Position numbers and translations under genes: made by a program
From: Nitrospinaceae bacterium
Lineage (GTDB): Bacteria; Nitrospinota; Nitrospinia; Nitrospinales; Nitrospinaceae
Direction of reading: 5' to 3'
Assembly (NCBI GenBank): GCA_029261615.1
Contig: JAJDAX010000204.1
Span: 1-6,065, forward strand
Length of the DNA stretch: 6,065 bases
Notes under the pieces: generated by a model
Database searches by the model: none
Told to the model about the DNA's origin: nothing
Seen by the model: only the letters and a program-made list of their open reading frames with translations
Shown: positions 6,044 to 6,065 of the stretch, one piece after another
Layout: each line of letters opens with the position of its first letter
How positions within the stretch are numbered: the stretch's first letter is position 1

Positions 6044-6065
6044 ATGTCCAAAATTCCAGAAGGTT
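6044..6065 (+). CDS. Start of a gene, probably a PhnB-like VOC/glyoxalase-fold protein (partial)
   Basis: ATG at 6044 is preceded by AGGAG (6033-6037) at 6 nt, a good ribosome site. Only seven codons are present, reading MSKIPEG, with the next codon starting in T. From memory, many PhnB-like VOC-superfamily proteins begin with a Pro-Glu-Gly followed by Phe or Tyr and His (IPEG[FY]H), and a T-starting codon allows Phe or Tyr. Such proteins are often encoded beside YafY-type WYL regulators. The product assignment rests on these few residues and context, so it is tentative; that a gene starts here is more secure. No convincing plus-strand promoter was found: CTGACA (5956-5961) with TATGGG (5980-5985) at 18 nt is the least bad, and it would also lie in the operator array. 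Confidence 0.5.

Overview
The window holds two unrelated blocks of bacterial genes and one small orphan between them. Codon use and base composition look even throughout (moderate GC, slightly below half by eye). The genes have bacterial Shine-Dalgarno sites, and the chemosensory proteins are of the kind found in Gram-negative, proteobacteria-like lineages. Nothing here fixes the taxon. A deltaproteobacterial or Nitrospinota-like host would fit, but that is only an impression.

Left block (1-4500, all minus strand, read right to left): cheB, cheR and cheA of a chemosensory pathway. cheB encodes the receiver-methylesterase. cheR encodes a receptor methyltransferase with a C-terminal TPR extension. 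cheA encodes the histidine kinase, with two tandem HPt domains, and runs off the left edge. The gaps are 49 and 15 nt, so this is almost certainly one operon. CheR and CheB set receptor methylation in opposite directions, and CheA phosphorylates the CheB receiver. No CheW, CheY or receptor gene is visible; any of these could lie beyond the left edge. CheR-TPR and a multi-HPt CheA suggest an alternative or accessory chemosensory system rather than an E. coli-like flagellar one.

Middle (4501-5191): a 265-nt intergenic region holds weak promoter candidates for cheB and a small inverted repeat. It is followed by a plus-strand gene for a 141-residue, highly charged, soluble protein that I do not recognise.

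Right block (5237-6065): a YafY-type HTH-WYL regulator on the minus strand faces away from a plus-strand gene of which only the first seven codons are present. Those codons resemble the start of PhnB-like VOC/glyoxalase-fold proteins. The 129 nt between the two starts contain a clear operator-like array: three copies of TACTGACA, two direct and one inverted. It overlaps a good sigma-70-type promoter for the regulator, so autoregulation and control of the divergent gene are likely.

I see no RNA genes, insertion sequences, CRISPR arrays or convincing terminators. I do not see an entirely new system. The most distinctive points are the ungapped HPt duplication in CheA and the layered operator at the right end.
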